Assembly: GCA_039707655.1 (NCBI GenBank)
Contig: CM077664.1
Span: 202,734,195 to 202,798,194 of the forward strand
Direction of reading: 5' to 3'
DNA length: 64,000 nt
Origin: Elymus sibiricus
Lineage: Eukaryota > Streptophyta > Magnoliopsida > Poales > Poaceae
Below the pieces are notes generated by a model that did not search any database, was not told where the DNA came from, and worked only from the letters and a program-made list of their open reading frames with translations. Position 1 is the stretch's first letter. Every line of letters starts with the position of its first letter. The translations under genes were made by a program, and so were the position numbers. This document shows positions 1 to 11,450 of the stretch, one piece after another.

Positions 1-802
1 GGGATATCTTCGCTGGATGACTCATCAGACGAGTCAGGAAGTGCCTTCTTGATTCTCTTGGCGACAGTTTTCTTTCGGGGTGCACGAGGGGAAACTGATT
101 TCCTAGACTTGCTTTCCTTGGAAGCAGATGCACGATCCTTTTTCTTCTGTACGTCTTGCTGGGTCAGCGCGACGTTTTTCGCTTCAACTTGGTTTTTCTT
201 CGCTTCCCTAGCATCACGCTTGGCTTTGGCCTTCGCCCTCTTAGCCACTTCCTCGGGAAAATCAGCGATGGTTTTGAGGGAGTCGGGGTGAGCAATTGAA
301 GGTTGTGGTGGTTTGACTTTTTCATCATCGGGGCCAATGCAGTTTTCGGCAATGCAGTCGTTCCACGGTGGTGTGAAAGCAAACAGAATCTGTTACTTCT
401 CGCGAACATTTTCATATCTGTACCATTTGCCTGCCCAGTGGCGGCGAATTATTTGAAGCCTGTTGTTGCGATCTGTCGTTGATTCAATCCCTGGTGGAGT
501 TCTGTAACTATCCGGATCAGACATTTCAGCAGTGGTGTTCTTTTCTCTGTTGCGACCGCCTTCTTAGGATTTCCATCAGAAAAGATGGTTAGGGCATCTA
601 TGACCAATTCATCCTCGGGTTGACTGTGAGCAGAGGGAATTTCCTCATCATCTTCTTCGGATGCAGACTCTTGTTTCTTCTTCGGAGCTTTGGGTTGCTT
701 CAAAGACTTTCCTCCTCCAGTCATTCTCATTCGTTCAGACCTTGATGGAAACTGAAGCAATTCTTCTTCAGAATCTGAATACTCTTGCAAACTCTGTGCC
801 AT
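1..802 (-). pseudogene. S1 env-like / additional ORF, N-terminal part, frameshifted
   Basis: The reading frame starts MAQSLQEYSDSEEEL at 802. It is acidic and Ser/Lys rich. A frameshift near 500-560 moves the frame, after which a block around RRHWAGKWYRYE matches the S2 env-like block RRHWVRKWFNYE (16,220-16,270). A Lys/Arg-rich segment (APRKKTVAKRIKKALPDSSD, near 1-100) follows. A stop interrupts the block near 395. The ORF continues out of the window. It corresponds to the extra ORF that Sireviruses carry after pol. No transmembrane segment is visible in this part, so an envelope role is not supported here. Confidence 0.65.
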
Positions 803-809
803 AACCAAC

Positions 810-1226
810 CTGTGAAAAAGAATAGATACGAGGGAAAAAGGGTAGGGTCACAGGCATGCACAGAAAGTATTTTGAACGAAAATGATTTTGAGGGAGTCCA
901 AAGGAACTCATGGTAATCCAAAAAGATATGCTTGATATATTTTACAAGCTAGCCACAGAAAATACTAGGCAGGTTGATAGCCATCTAATTTTCGGATAAA
1001 TACACATGAATCCTATGTCGAGGAAGACAAGTACGAGGAAGATCTACAAACCGTACAAATCAAATCCTAGTGAGTCCTAAAGATCTACCGCGGTGAAATA
1101 AACCAACGAAAATAGCATCAGTAAGAACTGCCCTAAGAACAGAGATACGGACAGGAGCAGTTCCAGATCCAAGCGCCCTAACTTGGCAACTTGAATCAAC
1201 TACGACAATGCGGGAGGAAGGATTAC
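810..1226 (-). other. Candidate leader intron upstream of the S1 env-like ORF
   Basis: Minus strand: a GTAATC donor at 1226 and a pyrimidine-rich CTTTTTCACAG acceptor ending at 810, eight bases before the ATG at 802. S2 has an equivalent arrangement (15559-15938). Splicing is inferred from sequence only. Confidence 0.45.
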
Positions 1227-1363
1227 CGCACCGGCGTGATCAGCTGCGACGAGATTTCATCAGAGTAGCACGGCAGAGCTTCTCGCCAGAGTTGCTTCGA
1301 GCACGGGCTTGGGTGGAGGTGAAACGAGGGTTTGAGGAAATGAGGAAGAAGACATGGTGAGGG

Positions 1364-1373
1364 ATATTTATAG
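1364..1373 (-). promoter_or_regulatory. Candidate internal TATA box for the S1 env-like unit
   Basis: CTATAAATAT on the minus strand lies downstream of gag and about 560 bp upstream of the env-like ATG (802). S2 has a TATA-like CATATATATA at the same relative place (15344). The surrounding 820-1860 region has no long ORF of its own and aligns loosely with the S2 region 14,750-15,940. Confidence 0.5.
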
Positions 1374-1881
1374 CTGGAGAGCTGAACCTCCTCTCCGAAA
1401 TCTACGGCCCACAGTTGTGGGACGTTCCGCATTCGACGGACACGATCACGATTGTGGAGATCGTGGGCACGTGGCAACCGTTCTCTGCGAGAAACTCGGG
1501 AAGAGAGCTGGAGTACGAAATATTTGAGGAAGGGCTTAACGCCAAAAATGGATAGAAGTTGAAAGTTGATCTCTTTTGTGACCAAGGATGTCGGAGAGAG
1601 ATTTTCTTCAGATCAAATTGCATGCTCATGACGGACAACATAGATTTGGATGAGAAAGAATAGAGGGATAAAAGGGTCCAAAACAAAACACTCAGCCAGA
1701 AGAGAAGAGACACTAAACTGAGAGCTATGAGTGAGTTGTTCATCGGACGAAACACTAACACGGCAACTCGAAGACAAACAACAAAAAACAAATAAACACA
1801 AAGAACTAGCACCAAAAATATAGATCTCAGGGCTATGGATAAGCAAATAGAATCCCTGAGAGAGAGTTCCTGCAAGACGAG

Positions 1882-4386
1882 TTAGTTCTTTCTCACAACC
1901 CACAATTGTGTGGGCAGCGCAGACCTCATTTGTCTTGACTGAGCAGGGACGTTCCTTCGTTGATTTCTGTAGTTCGCCTGTGCATTTCGAGAGTAATCAT
2001 ATGAATATGCATTGAAATTGTTCCCAGAGACATGAGCATAATGATTCGAGGAGATACGCATGTACTCCTTTTGTCGAAAGTTTGACCGAGATCCATTCGA
2101 GGAAGTTGCAGTGCCAATCTGCGAGTGATTATCATTTCCTCGAAGAGAATTACTCTGCATAATTAGGTTAGCAGTGACAGATAAATTTTCAATGAAGCAC
2201 TTCTTCACCCAGATTTGCTTCTTGGGTGAACCAGACTTGCAGTTAGTCCCAACATACCGAGGGAAAACCTTACCATTCTGTTGTTTGAAGAATTTGTAGT
2301 TTGAGTCATTAGACTCGTCAGAAACAACAGGATTGGGAGTGTCATATCCAGATAGGAGTGCAGGTTCGAGAGTTTTGCTTTTAGCAAGAACCCAACTCGT
2401 TCGAGGATATTGCTCGGGAGTCCAGTAGGTTCCATCAACGTTGAGTTTCCTTTCGAAACCCAATCCTTCCTTTCGGGGATTTTTGTGCAGTATTGACTTC
2501 TTGAGCACATCACAGAGAGTTTGATGCCCTTTGAGGCTCTTTAGCATTCCTGTCTCAAGCAAGTTCTTTAGCCTGCAATTTTCATCAGAGATAGCAACAA
2601 ATTCCTCGGAGGAGGGGTTAGAAATATCATTCGTAGAGGTTGCCATATTCTCGATGACAGCAGTGGACGTTTTAGCATTTGAATCAGCATTGCTACGTTC
2701 TAGGCATTTTGAGAAAGGAGGCACAAAATCATCAGGAAGGTTGTTGGATTGCTCGGCGAAGAGAGAAGCTTTTTCTTTCGCAAGAATATTATAAGACTCT
2801 TTCAGTGACTCGAGTTCTTGATTCCTTCTATGGAGTTCATTTGATAAACTCTCGTAGTCAACTGCTAGAGAATCATATCGTTTGGAAAGATCATCAATCG
2901 TTGAAGAAAAAGCATCATGCTCTTCAGTCAACTCTTGATTCTTCTCCATCTCTTCGACCAGTAATCCTTCGGATTTCCTGAGATTCTTCTCAAGTTTTTC
3001 AAGCTCATCTTGTTGAGATTTGGCAATCTTAACCAGTTTAGCATAGGCAATGTATTCAGGAGAATAGTCAGTCATAGATTTTTGGTGCTTTGCTGATACC
3101 TGATCCTTTGAGGTTTTTGCCATGAGACAGAGTGCGATTGGTTCATCATCACTTGAATCATTATCATCAGTGTCTGATTCAAGTGAATTCTCGGATGATT
3201 CATAGGCAACGAATTCATTGCCTCTTCCTAGGCTTCTGAGAGACTCTTTGTCTTCTGATTCGGATTCGGATGTCTCATCTTCAGATTCCATATTCATTTC
3301 AGCACATACTCTAGTTAGCTGCGATATTCTCTTCATATTAGATTCAATGGTTGCTTTGGCTTGCACGTCAGTGACTGGTCTCTTCGAAGAGGATGAGAAA
3401 GATTCATTTTTCTTCGAGAGCTTAGTGTGACGATCCATTAGAGTGAATCCAGTGCAGTGAAGATAAATCCATCCGTTGCTAGGTTTTTCATCTAGTTCCC
3501 AGCAAGGACAGTCTGCTATGAAGTGACCGAACTGTTTGCACTTGAAGCACTTTATTTCTTTCGGAGGTAATCTTCTTGAAGATTCAGGCAGGTCAACTTC
3601 GTCATCATTTGTGAGACACATATTTTGTCTTCTGAGATTACCTAGTCTTTCTATGAGCATTTATAGCTCTCTTGTGATAGAGTGTTGATTCTCGATATGT
3701 TCTTCTTGTGAACTGCCATAATGTGAAAGAATTTCTCCTTCGCTTTCCGAAGAAGATTCTTGATACCCATTTTCAAGTTCCATCTTTTCTTCGTGAATAG
3801 ACAACAGCGTCATGACCTCGACATAGTGAAGTTCTTCATAGTCTGGTCTTTGCTTGATTTCAGCTACGATTGGATCGAAGGTTGCATCAAGAGCACTCAA
3901 CAGCTTGTTGACCACATCTCTATCAGTGATATCTGTCACTCCTCATTGATGAAGTCTTTCAACAATATTTGTCAACCGATCAGTGAGTTCCATAGCACTT
4001 TCCCTACGAAGACTTCTGAAACCAGCAAACATGGCACGAAGCATATCAGTGTGTGGATCTGTTCTGGCAATGAATTCTTCATGAACATTTTTGATGGCAT
4101 CCCAGAGTTGCTTGGCAGTGTCAAGCTTTCGGAACCGAATGAAAATGTCTTTCGAGATACTGTCACAAATAATATCTTTTGCTTGAGCATTCAACCGCAT
4201 TATAGCTTTGTCATCGGAAGTAGGAGCATCAGGGTGCTGAACGGTGTATCCATTTTCCACAATCTGCCAGAGTTCTATGTTGATGGCTTGAAGTCTGATT
4301 TTCATTCGCTCTTTCCAGTAGACATAGTCATTTCCATCAAAGATGGGAAACCCTTCAGAGTGCGAGGATCTACCTGCATACGACAT
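1882..4386 (-). pseudogene. gag: S1 gag, long Sirevirus nucleocapsid protein, two in-frame stops
   Basis: Gag packages the element RNA and forms the cytoplasmic particle. The frame starts at ATG 4386. It has the Copia gag N-terminus (PIFDGNDYVYWKERMKIRL), a zinc knuckle of C-x2-C-x4-H-x4-C type (CFKCKQFGHFIADC, about residues 259-272), acidic Ser/Glu tracts and a long coiled coil (SEGLLVEEMEKNQ region). It ends WVVRKN. S2 gag is homologous throughout. In-frame stops at 3943-3945 (TGA) and 3661-3663 (TAA) break the frame, but no frameshift is apparent across about 834 codons. The coiled coil and length are typical of Sirevirus gag. Unlike S2, no protease follows. Confidence 0.85.
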
Positions 4387-4439
4387 ACTCAAAACTCCAA
4401 GGTTGTTAGACCTTTAATAAACAGAGACAGGGAGTACCT

Positions 4440-4451
4440 GCTCTGATACCA
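4440..4451 (-). other. Primer binding site of S1 (initiator tRNA-Met)
   Basis: TGGTATCAGAGC on the minus strand lies three bases after the LTR end. It matches the initiator tRNA-Met acceptor end used by plant Copia elements. Confidence 0.85.
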
Positions 4452-4453
4452 AT

Positions 4454-6120
4454 TGCTAGGACTGAGAGTATATCGACTAGAGGGGGGGTGAATGGGAGAT
4501 TCAAAAATTCTTGTGAATGTTTTGAACTGATCCCAAACACAGCAGCGGAAATAAGGTTCGGTAGAGATGTACTTAATCAAGCATGCTGTTGAGGAACATA
4601 TCTATCGATGTAGGGAGCAATAACAGTTCGAGCAGAGAATATCACAGGTTTGACAATTATGATGGTAATGCAATATACGAACAGATGCAGAAGCATGAGG
4701 GAAAACAAGGTATGAACTACGAGGGAAATGCTCGGAAAAAATTGACGAGGTGAATGGATACGGCACTGAATGAAATCACGCTAACATGCAGAAGTGCGAA
4801 GAGATATAAATTAAACTGAGACGACAGAAATGAATGATGAGAATGCGAAGGATAAGTAACGAACTGTGATTGATCAGATAAAACTATCAACACAGAGCAC
4901 GAATGTAAACTGCTGAAGGAAATGCAGTAAAGTAGAGTGAACCAGTGGTGCTCGATGGCGACAGATGAATTTGGTAGACCAGTTCGCCCTTCTGCCAAAG
5001 GACTACGTCTGGTTGGAGGGGTTGTGATTTAACACAGAAGATAAACTCTCTTCGCCCTATTCTCCTTCAACTCGGAGCTTATCAGACTCCAGTTGATTTC
5101 ACTCGTGGTAGATACTTATCGGCGATCTCCAAACCTTCGACAGACCTCTTCGCAAACCACAATGACTGTTGGCTGCTGAAGATCTTGCTCGGTGAAGACA
5201 ACAACTCTTCAACACTCGAGCCGACACCTATCCGTCTAGAGAGTGTGCAGCTCTCAAGAGTAATAGGTACAAGAACTCTAACTCAGAACTACTGTGATGC
5301 TCAACCACTGTCTAAGTTTTGGCTCTTGATTTTCTCTCGGTGGATCTTAAACTCAAATCACTCAGAGAGGGGATGCTCAATCAATCTTCTTAGAAATCTT
5401 AAGCGGAGCAGCCAACGGGCAACGTTGGAGCGGGGTGGCTATTTATAGTCGCAGCCTTCCCTGAAGGGAAAAGACCAAATTGGACATGTGGAGCAGCCAA
5501 TGGCCGAACGACACGAGTCCAACGGTCGGAAATTGAGCACAACGGTAACATTCCTTGCGGAGCAAGTAATGCTAACTCCTCAGTTCGAAAGATATCTCCT
5601 GCAGCACCGAAGAACAACGTCTTCTGCTGGCAGGTAATCATTCGAAGCATAAAGAGATTTCTCTCAGTCTCGCATAGGTTTGGGCTAAGCATCACAGCGG
5701 ATCTAAGCTTCGAGAACCTGTACCCCTCTTAATAGTACGGAGGTCCTATGACTCAAAAGAAATGAAAGAAGAACAACGAGATGAATGCTACGTCTTTACT
5801 TCATCTTTGACTTCCATCGCTGCAGTCAATTTTCTTCGGACAGAATCACCGAACCAATTGCTTCGCGTCAGCAATAAATTTTCGAGGGGTTAACTCCTTC
5901 ACATCAATCTGCTCGCCTACATAACTTCAATGGATGTGGCTCATTCTTCTCTGCCGTGCAGATATTCTTCGGTGAAGTTCCTCGAACTTGACACCGGAGA
6001 CAGCATTCTCTTTGGAACTGCATGGACTATTTCTCTCTGTGTGCACTAGCAAACAAATCAGTCCATGCCTGTTTCTGTCAACAATCTCCAAAACACAGGA
6101 GGGCAAATATTGCGCCAACA
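4454..6120 (-). repeat. 5' LTR of S1 (about 1.67 kb)
   Basis: On the minus strand it begins TGTTGGCGCAATATTTGCC and ends TCCTAGCA directly before the primer binding site. It resembles the S2 LTRs at both ends, with a similar start, the same TTTGCTAGTGCACACAGAG block and the same C-run (CACCCCCCC) near the 3' end. It is about 360 bp longer than the S2 LTRs. Confidence 0.85.
5439..5448 (-). promoter_or_regulatory. TATA box of the S1 LTR promoter
   Basis: The minus strand reads CTATAAATAG followed by CCACCCCG. The S2 LTRs have the same box and flank at 8254 and 20797. This is the expected start of genomic RNA synthesis. Confidence 0.7.
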
Positions 6121-6229
6121 GTGGGTCATCCCAAAAGTAATGTCTTAAATCAAAGAAGAACTTTTTCTTTTGTTGGTATGTGAAACTAGGTGGGATATAT
6201 TTAGCAACAATGTAATTAGCATAATCTGC
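6121..6229 (-). pseudogene. Athila-1 integrase, N-terminal fragment
   Basis: The minus strand encodes YANYIVAKYIPPSF then YQQKKKFFFDLRHYFWDD, the segment just upstream of the integrase zinc finger in Athila pol. It is cut at 6120 by the S1 LTR and separated from the RNase H part by the solo LTR. Only about 36 residues remain in the window. The catalytic DDE core is not present. Confidence 0.75.
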
Positions 6230-7117
6230 TGTCGGTCTAGGATCTGCGTCCAAGAAACTTCTCCAAGAACTTAGGATTCGAACTCTGGGGGACTTTGCTT
6301 GGCAGCCTACGACACAACGGCAACTACGGCGGGGACGCGACGGACTCGCCGGCTCTCACCGGACATGAAGGGGACGTGCGAGCTACCCAGGTTCGGGCCA
6401 CCGTGCGGTGTAATACCCTACTCCTGCTTGTGTTGGATTGCTCTACGGTGGAGAGCTTGTGCTCGAGGTACAAGAGGTGTGGGGGAGAATGGGTCGATCC
6501 CCTTACATGGAAGCAGCCCTGCCCCTTTTGTAGTGCCTTGGTCCTCTTCCCCGAAAATATGAGCGGGAAAGGGTGGCCACAGGGCGGCAATTCAAAGGGG
6601 GACAGGCGCGCAGGTCTATCCTGACTAAAGGCGGTCTCCGCCTGCTAAAGCAGCTCCTTGTGACGCGCTGGTGGGCTTGGCGATGACCTCCGTCCTGGCG
6701 CGCTGATCCGTCCTGATCTTCTATCACCAAAGAGGAAAGCCTTTGGGACCTGCTTTGGGGGATGTAGACGCCGCTGCTCCCTTATCACCAGAATGGAAGC
6801 TGGGCTTGGTCGTGCCCCGCTGTCCTTATCCTGACAGCGGGACGTCACCCATGTGTTGGGCGCGGAGCCCCGCGGCTGGCGCCGTACGGCTTGCTTCGTG
6901 GGAAGGCCTCGCGAGGGGAGCCTTGTGAGGGAACCTGGTGCTTGGTGGCCTCGGGAGGGCCTAGCCTGGTGGGGAGGGGCCTCGCGAGGCTCGCCCCTCG
7001 CGAGGCGGCTTCCTCCGGAGCGGCCGAGGCAAGGCCACTCTCACGGGCCCACCCGAGCGCGGTCCTCTGGGCCAGAGGCAGACGGGCCGTGGTACCCTGG
7101 TTCCCACTGGGCCGACA
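6230..7117 (-). mobile_element. Solo LTR of a Tat-type Gypsy element
   Basis: The 888-bp unit starts TGTCGG and ends CCGACA on the plus strand and is flanked by perfect TCTGC duplications (6225-6229 and 7118-7122). It shares the block around GGTTCGGGCCACC with the LTRs at 27,753-28,652 and 30,921-31,805. No internal domain is present, so it is the product of LTR-LTR recombination. The minus orientation is set by comparison with the Tat-A and Tat-B LTRs, whose TATA boxes point to the minus strand. The equivalent position here reads less like a TATA box. Several CTCGCGAGG motifs lie at 6,905-7,010. Confidence 0.85.
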
Positions 7118-7634
7118 TCTGCATACCAAGGACTATTACGGGAAGCATTTACCACAACTAATTGCTCATCAGGAAAATCATCATTAATAGGAAGTGGGTC
7201 ATCAAGAACATTTTCCATCCTAGACAAATTATACGCTATTGGATTTTCAGCTCCCTTTCTATCAACAATATGCAAATCGAATTCTTGTAGTAAAAGAGCC
7301 CACCTAATAAGTCTAGGTTTAGCATCTTTCTTTTCCATAAGATATTTAATAGCATCATGATCAGTGTGAACAGTTACTTTAGAATCAACAATGTAAGATC
7401 TGAACTTATCACATGCAAACACAACAGCTAAAATTCTTTCTCAGTAGTAGCATAATTTCTTTGAGCACTGTCTAGAGTTTTACTAGCATAATGAATAACA
7501 TTTAATTTCTTATCAACTCTTAGCCCAAGAACAGCACCAACAGCATAATCACTAGCATCACACATAATTTCAAAGGGTAAGTTCCAATCAGGTGGTTGAA
7601 CAATAGGTGCAGATATTAAGGCTTTCTTAAGTAT
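7118..7634 (-). pseudogene. Athila-1 pol: RNase H domain fragment, frameshifted
   Basis: The minus strand encodes MCDASDYAVGAVLG (start of the RT-type RNase H), [19 protein letters not shown], then [13 protein letters not shown] and [15 protein letters not shown]. This is the RNase H that degrades the RNA of the cDNA hybrid. A single-base deletion near 7440 shifts the frame. It continues directly from the RT part that ends at 21487 once S2 is removed. The first residues of the 7634 side adjoin the AGTAT duplication. Confidence 0.85.
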
Positions 7635-8942
7635 TGTTGGTGCAATAATTTGCCTCCTTATATTTTGGAGATTGATTGACAAACAGTGAGGGACTGATGT
7701 GTTTGCTAGTGCACACAGAGTAACAGGTCCCTGGAGTTAAGAGGAGTTTGGATTCACAACTCCGAAGATTATCCCCTGCGTAGCAGTGAATGTCATCACC
7801 GAAGGTTATGACGACAAGAGTGACCCCTCAAAAATTGCTGACGTGAAGCATTTGATTCGGTGCCTGTCCGAAGGAAGTGACTGCAGCCGAGGAAATTGAA
7901 GACGAAGAGAAGACGTAGCATTCTTTTCGTTGTTTCTTTTCTCCTTATTGAGTTATAGGACCACCGTACTATTAAGAGGGGTGTAGCGTTCTAAGATTTG
8001 ATTCACTGATGCTAAACCCAAATCCTATGAAAGCTGTGAGAGAAATCTCTTTGTGTTCCGAGCAAATACTTGCCAGCAAGAGACTGTGATCTTCTTCGCT
8101 GCGAGAGATTTGTCTCTGACCGAGGAGTTAGCATTACTTGTTCCTCAAGTAATGTTACCATTGCTCCCAAATCCGACCGTTTTGAACGTGTTGGTTGGCC
8201 ATTGGCTGGACCGCGTGTCCAAAATGGTCATTTCCCATCAGGGAAGGCTGCGGCTATAAATAGCCACCCCGCGCCGGCGTTGTCCGGTGGCTGCTCCGTT
8301 TGATTCTGAGAAGATTGTTGAGCAAGCCCTCTCCGAGAGATTTGAGTTTAAAATCCACCGAGAGAAAACCCTAGAGCCGAAAAATTAGATAGTGATTCAG
8401 CATCACTAGAATCTAAGTCCAGTACGCTCTGCCTATTACTCTTGAGAGCTGCAAACTCTCTAGACGGTTAGGTGTCAATTTCTTCAGAGACCAAGAGTAA
8501 TTGTGGTTCTCGAAGAAGAAGTCTGTAAAGGTTCGGAGATCGCCTTGAAGCATCTACCACGAGTAATCGGCATTGGTTGACGAACCAATTGTCGAGGAGA
8601 AAAGGGCGAAGAGAGTTTATCTTCTGTGTTAAATCACAACCCCTCCAACCAGACGTAGTCCTTGTGCAGAAGGGCGAACTGGTCTACCAAACAACTTGTC
8701 GCCATCGAGCATCACTGGTCACTTCTGCTACCCTCTCTACATTCGAACTGTGACATGCCATATTTCAATCATGTGATTTACCTCGGTACATGTTGTTAGT
8801 TTCCATTCGGTAGTTTGTATTCGCTCACTGTTTACTGTATTTTCATTCGTTCCGCTGCTGGGTTCCGAGAGTTTTAATATTTCCGAGAAAAATTTAAAAC
8901 TCCCATTCACCCCCCCTCTGGTAGACATACTTCAATCCTACA
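7635..8942 (+). repeat. 5' LTR of S2
   Basis: It starts TGTTGGTGCAATAATTTGCC and ends CAATCCTACA just before the primer binding site. It is 1,308 bp long. Confidence 0.95.
8254..8263 (+). promoter_or_regulatory. TATA box in the S2 5' LTR
   Basis: CTATAAATAG sits in a GC-rich context (CTGCGG upstream, CCACCCCGCGCCGG downstream). It is conserved in the 3' LTR and in S1. Confidence 0.7.
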
Positions 8943-8944
8943 AT

Positions 8945-8956
8945 TGGTATCAGAGC
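8945..8956 (+). other. Primer binding site of S2 (initiator tRNA-Met)
   Basis: TGGTATCAGAGC two bases after the 5' LTR. Confidence 0.9.
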
Positions 8957-9004
8957 AAGGTACTCCTTGACTCTGCTCATTTTGGTCTAACCACCTTGGA
9001 GTTT

Positions 9005-11442
9005 ATGTCTTCAGTGAGCTACAAGTCGCACCTCAAGATTCCCATCTTCGATGGGACGGACTACCCCTTCTGGAAGGAGAAGATGAAGATCCGTCTCCGA
9101 GCTATTGATGATGATATGTGGAATGTGGTGCAGAATGGATTCACAGTTGAAGTGTCCCAGGTCCCCACTGACCACGAGAAGAAACTCATTCAGATGGATG
9201 CTCAAGCTAAAGATGAAATTGGTGGCCATATCTCTCGTGCTCAATTTCTTCGCTACCGTCAGTGTGAAACTGCAAAGGAATTGTGGGACATTCTCGAAAA
9301 GATAAACGAGGGTGTTTCAACTCAAAAAGAAGCTCGCATTGATACACTTCGGGCCAAGTTCAATAGGTTCAAGCAAATTGGAAATGAAAGCTGTCAGCAA
9401 ACTTTCGATCGTCTGAGTGACATTGCAAACGAGCTACAAGGTCTCGGCGCTAAAGACATCACTGATCATGAAGTTGTGAAGAAGTTGCTCCGATCCCTTG
9501 ACAGTTCGTTCGACACTCTTGTCCTAATGATTCGGGAACGAGCTGATTTCAAAGTCCTCGACTCTGCTGATATCATGGAAAGGCTGAACACCCATGAAGA
9601 ACAAGAAGAAGAGAAAAGAGATCTCTATGGCTCAAGTCACCGAAAAAGTAATGCTCTCAAGGCTGTGCCTGATTCTTCCTCGGAAGGAAATGCCGATGAA
9701 GATTCAGATGACACCGAAAGGATTAGTCAGGATCTCGCATTGATCACGAAAAGATTCCAGCGTCTTCATAGGAAAAATCAGTTTCAGAAGAAAGGATTCA
9801 ACAACTCTGGCGGCTCCAAATCTTCATCAAAGCCATCAGGAGATTACACCTGTTTCAAGTGCAAAAGCCAGGTCATTTCATTTCGGACTGCCCTCTCTGG
9901 GAAGCTGAAATCCGTGCAAGTGGAAGATATGATTCAGGAAACCATGGCAAAAGCAAGAGCAAAAGCTACGACTCCGATGATGAGAAGAAAACGAAGAAGT
10001 TCTTCAAGAAGAAGGATTCCTCCAAGTCCTCGTCAAGATCTTCCTCGAAGAATCCCTCCAAGTCCTCGTCCAACCGCAAGAACACTTCACGCAAGGCCAA
10101 GGCGTACATCGGCAAGGAAATGGATTCCGAAGAAGAAGCATCCTCTGACGCCGAAGAGATTGATGAATCAGAGGAGGACTCCGATTCCGGCATGGCGGGC
10201 ATAGCATGTGGCTCCACTCCAGCAACGAACTTCTTCGAGAATCATTCGAGCGACAACGAGTCTCTTGCGTACTGCTTCATGGCCAAAGCCTCGAAAGAAA
10301 AGGTATCCTCCAAACATCACAAGGTTCACTCCAGTGATCAATATTCTTCTGATGAGGATGACCATGCTAAACTGATAAAAATTGCCCATATTCAACAAAA
10401 CTCTCTCGAGAAAATTGAGAAAACCCTCAGGAAGTCCGAAGGGTTGTTGGTTGAGGAGATGGAGAAAAATCAGCCGTTGACCGTAGAGTATTCCGCTCTC
10501 GAGTCTCGAATGAAAGAACTATCAGATCGTCATGATTTTCTCTCAGCTGACCACGAAAGATTGACTTATGATTACCTGAAACGGAAACAGGAACTCGAGT
10601 CGCTGAGAGAGGCTCATGATGATTTGATCAGAGAAAATTCTCTTCTCACCCAACAACTCAAAGAGAAACCTGAAGTGTTTATACCTCCTTGCTTAAAATG
10701 TCTCGAACATAGTAATGCTGAATCAAATGCTGAATCATCTGTGAATACTAACCCCTCGGTCGAGGAAAATGGTTCTGTTTCTGATGAAAATGCCAGGTTG
10801 AAGGATCTTCTTCAGACAGGAATGTTCAAGTCTCTCAAAGGGCATCAAACCCTGTGTGATGTTCTGAAGAAATCCATTCTTCACAAAAACCCCAGGAAGG
10901 AAGGTATCGGTTTCGAAAGGAAACTAAATGAGAATGGCTCCTACTGGGAACCAGATCAATATCCTCGCACTGTGTGGGTGCCTGCTAAGAGCAAAACGCT
11001 CGATCCAGCTTTACTTTCGGGATATGACTCGCCAATCCCCGAATACTCATATGATGATTCGCCGGACAACTATACGTTGTTCAAAAACCAACGTGGTGAG
11101 GCTGTTGCTCGCTATGTTGGACCGAACAGCAGGAATGGCCCTCCAAAGGAAGCTATCTGGGTGCCTAAGAAAACTATCGAAGCATTACCTGTTACTAGAC
11201 TACTAACCACGCAGGAAGAAAATGCTCGATATATTCTGGAAAAGATTCGACAGAATGAGTACATGCTTGTATCTCCCAACCGCTATACTCATTCATCTGG
11301 AAGGAATTTCAATGCATACTCTTTCGATTATTCTCGTACTCATTCAAATTACAATTCACATGACTATCGAAAGAAATCATATCCTGCTCGCTCATATGTT
11401 TCGAAGCCACCTACAATGATGTGGGTGGTTAAGAAAGCCTGA
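9005..11442 (+). pseudogene. gag: S2 gag, frameshifted at the zinc knuckle
   Basis: The first ATG (9005) opens MSSVSYKSHLKIPIFDGTDY, followed by the Copia gag core (YPFWKEKMKIRLRAI; LNTHEEQEEEKR near the core end). A zinc knuckle of CCHC type lies near 9,852-9,893, where loss of one base in an A-run (near 9,860) shifts the frame. The second half, read in the next frame, is Ser/Lys rich, then a long coiled coil (residues around SLEKIEKTLRKSEGLLVEEM), then a conserved tail ending MMWVVKKA. It is homologous to S1 gag along its whole length. The coiled-coil extension is a Sirevirus hallmark. The TGA stop at 11440-11442 precedes pol, which is in another frame. Confidence 0.9.
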
Positions 11443-11450
11443 TTTCTCTG

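Larger units (their letters stand above)
1..6120 (-). mobile_element. Sirevirus-type Ty1/copia retrotransposon S1, 5' portion, lacking pol
   Basis: Read on the minus strand, the element runs LTR (6120-4454), initiator-Met primer binding site, gag (4386-1882), an internal promoter region, and the start of an env-like ORF that leaves the window at base 1. The order and motifs match S2 at 7,635-21,486, except that the whole protease-integrase-RT-RNase H region is absent between gag and the env-like promoter. Sequence beyond 6120 is Athila integrase, so S1 is inserted in Athila-1. The right flank is GTGGG (6121-6125). The left flank and 3' LTR are outside the window, so the target-site duplication cannot be checked. 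Sireviruses are a plant Copia lineage with long gag and an extra ORF after pol. Confidence 0.85.

Noticed and set aside
6853..7187. ORFs of about 100 residues in the solo LTR
   Set aside because: They fall in GC-rich noncoding LTR sequence and cross the LTR boundary and target duplication.
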